A stretch of 47,281 bases of DNA. It comes from a virus. Positions 47,162-47,281 of the stretch are shown here, one piece after another. The position numbers were made by a program, and so were the translations under genes. Numbering within the stretch: position 1 is the stretch's first letter; every line of letters begins with the position of its first letter. Below the pieces are notes generated by a model. It made no database searches. It had not been told where the DNA came from and was given only the letters and a program-made list of their open reading frames with translations. Location: the IMG/VR virus record IMGVR_UViG_3300023198_000838, positions 1-47,281 of that record; one strand, written 5' to 3'.

Positions 47162-47281
47162 GGAAACGACTACGGAAGAAGCTGCTCAGGAGCGGCAGGG
47201 GCACGCCTCAGATGCTCTACATGGAGATAAAAAGAAGGGTGCGCTATAGAATGCGACTATGGGCTGCGGGTCCTGTGACGG
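47158..47281 (+). CDS. Partial basic ORF running off the window
   Basis: An ORF that starts at 47158 in an ATGA overlap and is open to the end of the window: MRKRLRKKLLRSGRGTPQML and onward, very rich in Arg and Lys. At least 41 codons are present. If the molecule is circular, it would read on across position 1 and stop at 106-108 (TAA), adding about 36 codons. A small nucleic-acid-binding protein is likely by composition only. Confidence 0.45.
   Translation, partial: MRKRLRKKLLRSGRGTPQMLYMEIKRRVRYRMRLWAAGPVT

Noticed and set aside
1-47281. CRISPR array, tRNA genes, integrase, transposase or CI-type repressor
   Set aside because: None was recognised when reading both strands. I could not run a tRNA or profile search, so absence is by inspection only.

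Overview
The window is almost entirely phage DNA: the genome, or nearly all of it, of a tailed phage with a contractile tail (myovirus type). The head genes are lambda-like: Nu1-type and gpA-type terminase, gpB-type portal, S49 protease fused to a scaffold, gpD-type decoration protein and gpE-type capsid. The tail genes are Mu-like: sheath, tube, a chaperone pair with an apparent frameshift, tape measure, gpN/P/45/46/47/48-type baseplate proteins and fibres. Two lipobox proteins and Shine-Dalgarno-led, tightly overlapping genes suggest a bacterial host with an outer membrane, but the host cannot be named from sequence alone. I see no integrase, transposase or CI-type repressor, no tRNA gene and no CRISPR array.

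Layout. (1) 1-1665: an operator-rich promoter, a small ORF, then a C5-cytosine methyltransferase locus in which two reading frames both carry family-like motifs, with an HNH endonuclease ORF in the third frame. (2) 1662-4185: terminase. (3) 4223-5735: a leftward cassette of six small genes that interrupts the late operon, preceded by a 500-base regulatory region with direct and inverted repeats. (4) 6268-11732: portal, protease/scaffold, decoration protein, major capsid and neck genes. (5) 11729-15497: an accessory set of fibre-like, PKD/leucine-rich-repeat-like and Ig-like proteins between head and tail genes. (6) 15494-26012: tail terminator, sheath, tube, chaperones, tape measure and baseplate. 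(7) 26026-30832: fibres, a small membrane protein, a lipoprotein and an HExxH metalloprotease.

(8) 30864-40304 on the minus strand: one long leftward gene string. In transcription order it holds a small protein, a Rad50/SMC-like ATPase, zinc-binding small proteins, an SF2 helicase, a SPPF-type DNA methyltransferase, a MazG-like protein, a structured 230-base gap, an initiator-like gene with iterons inside it, a second replication protein, small zinc proteins, a two-helix holin candidate, a lytic transglycosylase, a metzincin lipoprotein and a possible wall hydrolase. (9) 40397-47281 on the plus strand: an early operon from an extended -10 promoter, with a YqaJ-type exonuclease, a probable annealing protein, conserved phage proteins and a VRR-NUC nuclease. 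The last ORF runs off the window. If the molecule is circular this operon would lead back into the methyltransferase and terminase genes at position 1.

Most notable: the overprinted and split methyltransferase with an embedded HNH gene; a slippery T7 consistent with a Mu-like -2 frameshift; two different zinc metalloproteases around the lysis genes, one a lipid-anchored metzincin; a holin candidate too short for usual gene-length cut-offs; iterons within the initiator gene; and the reverse-strand cassette between terminase and portal.
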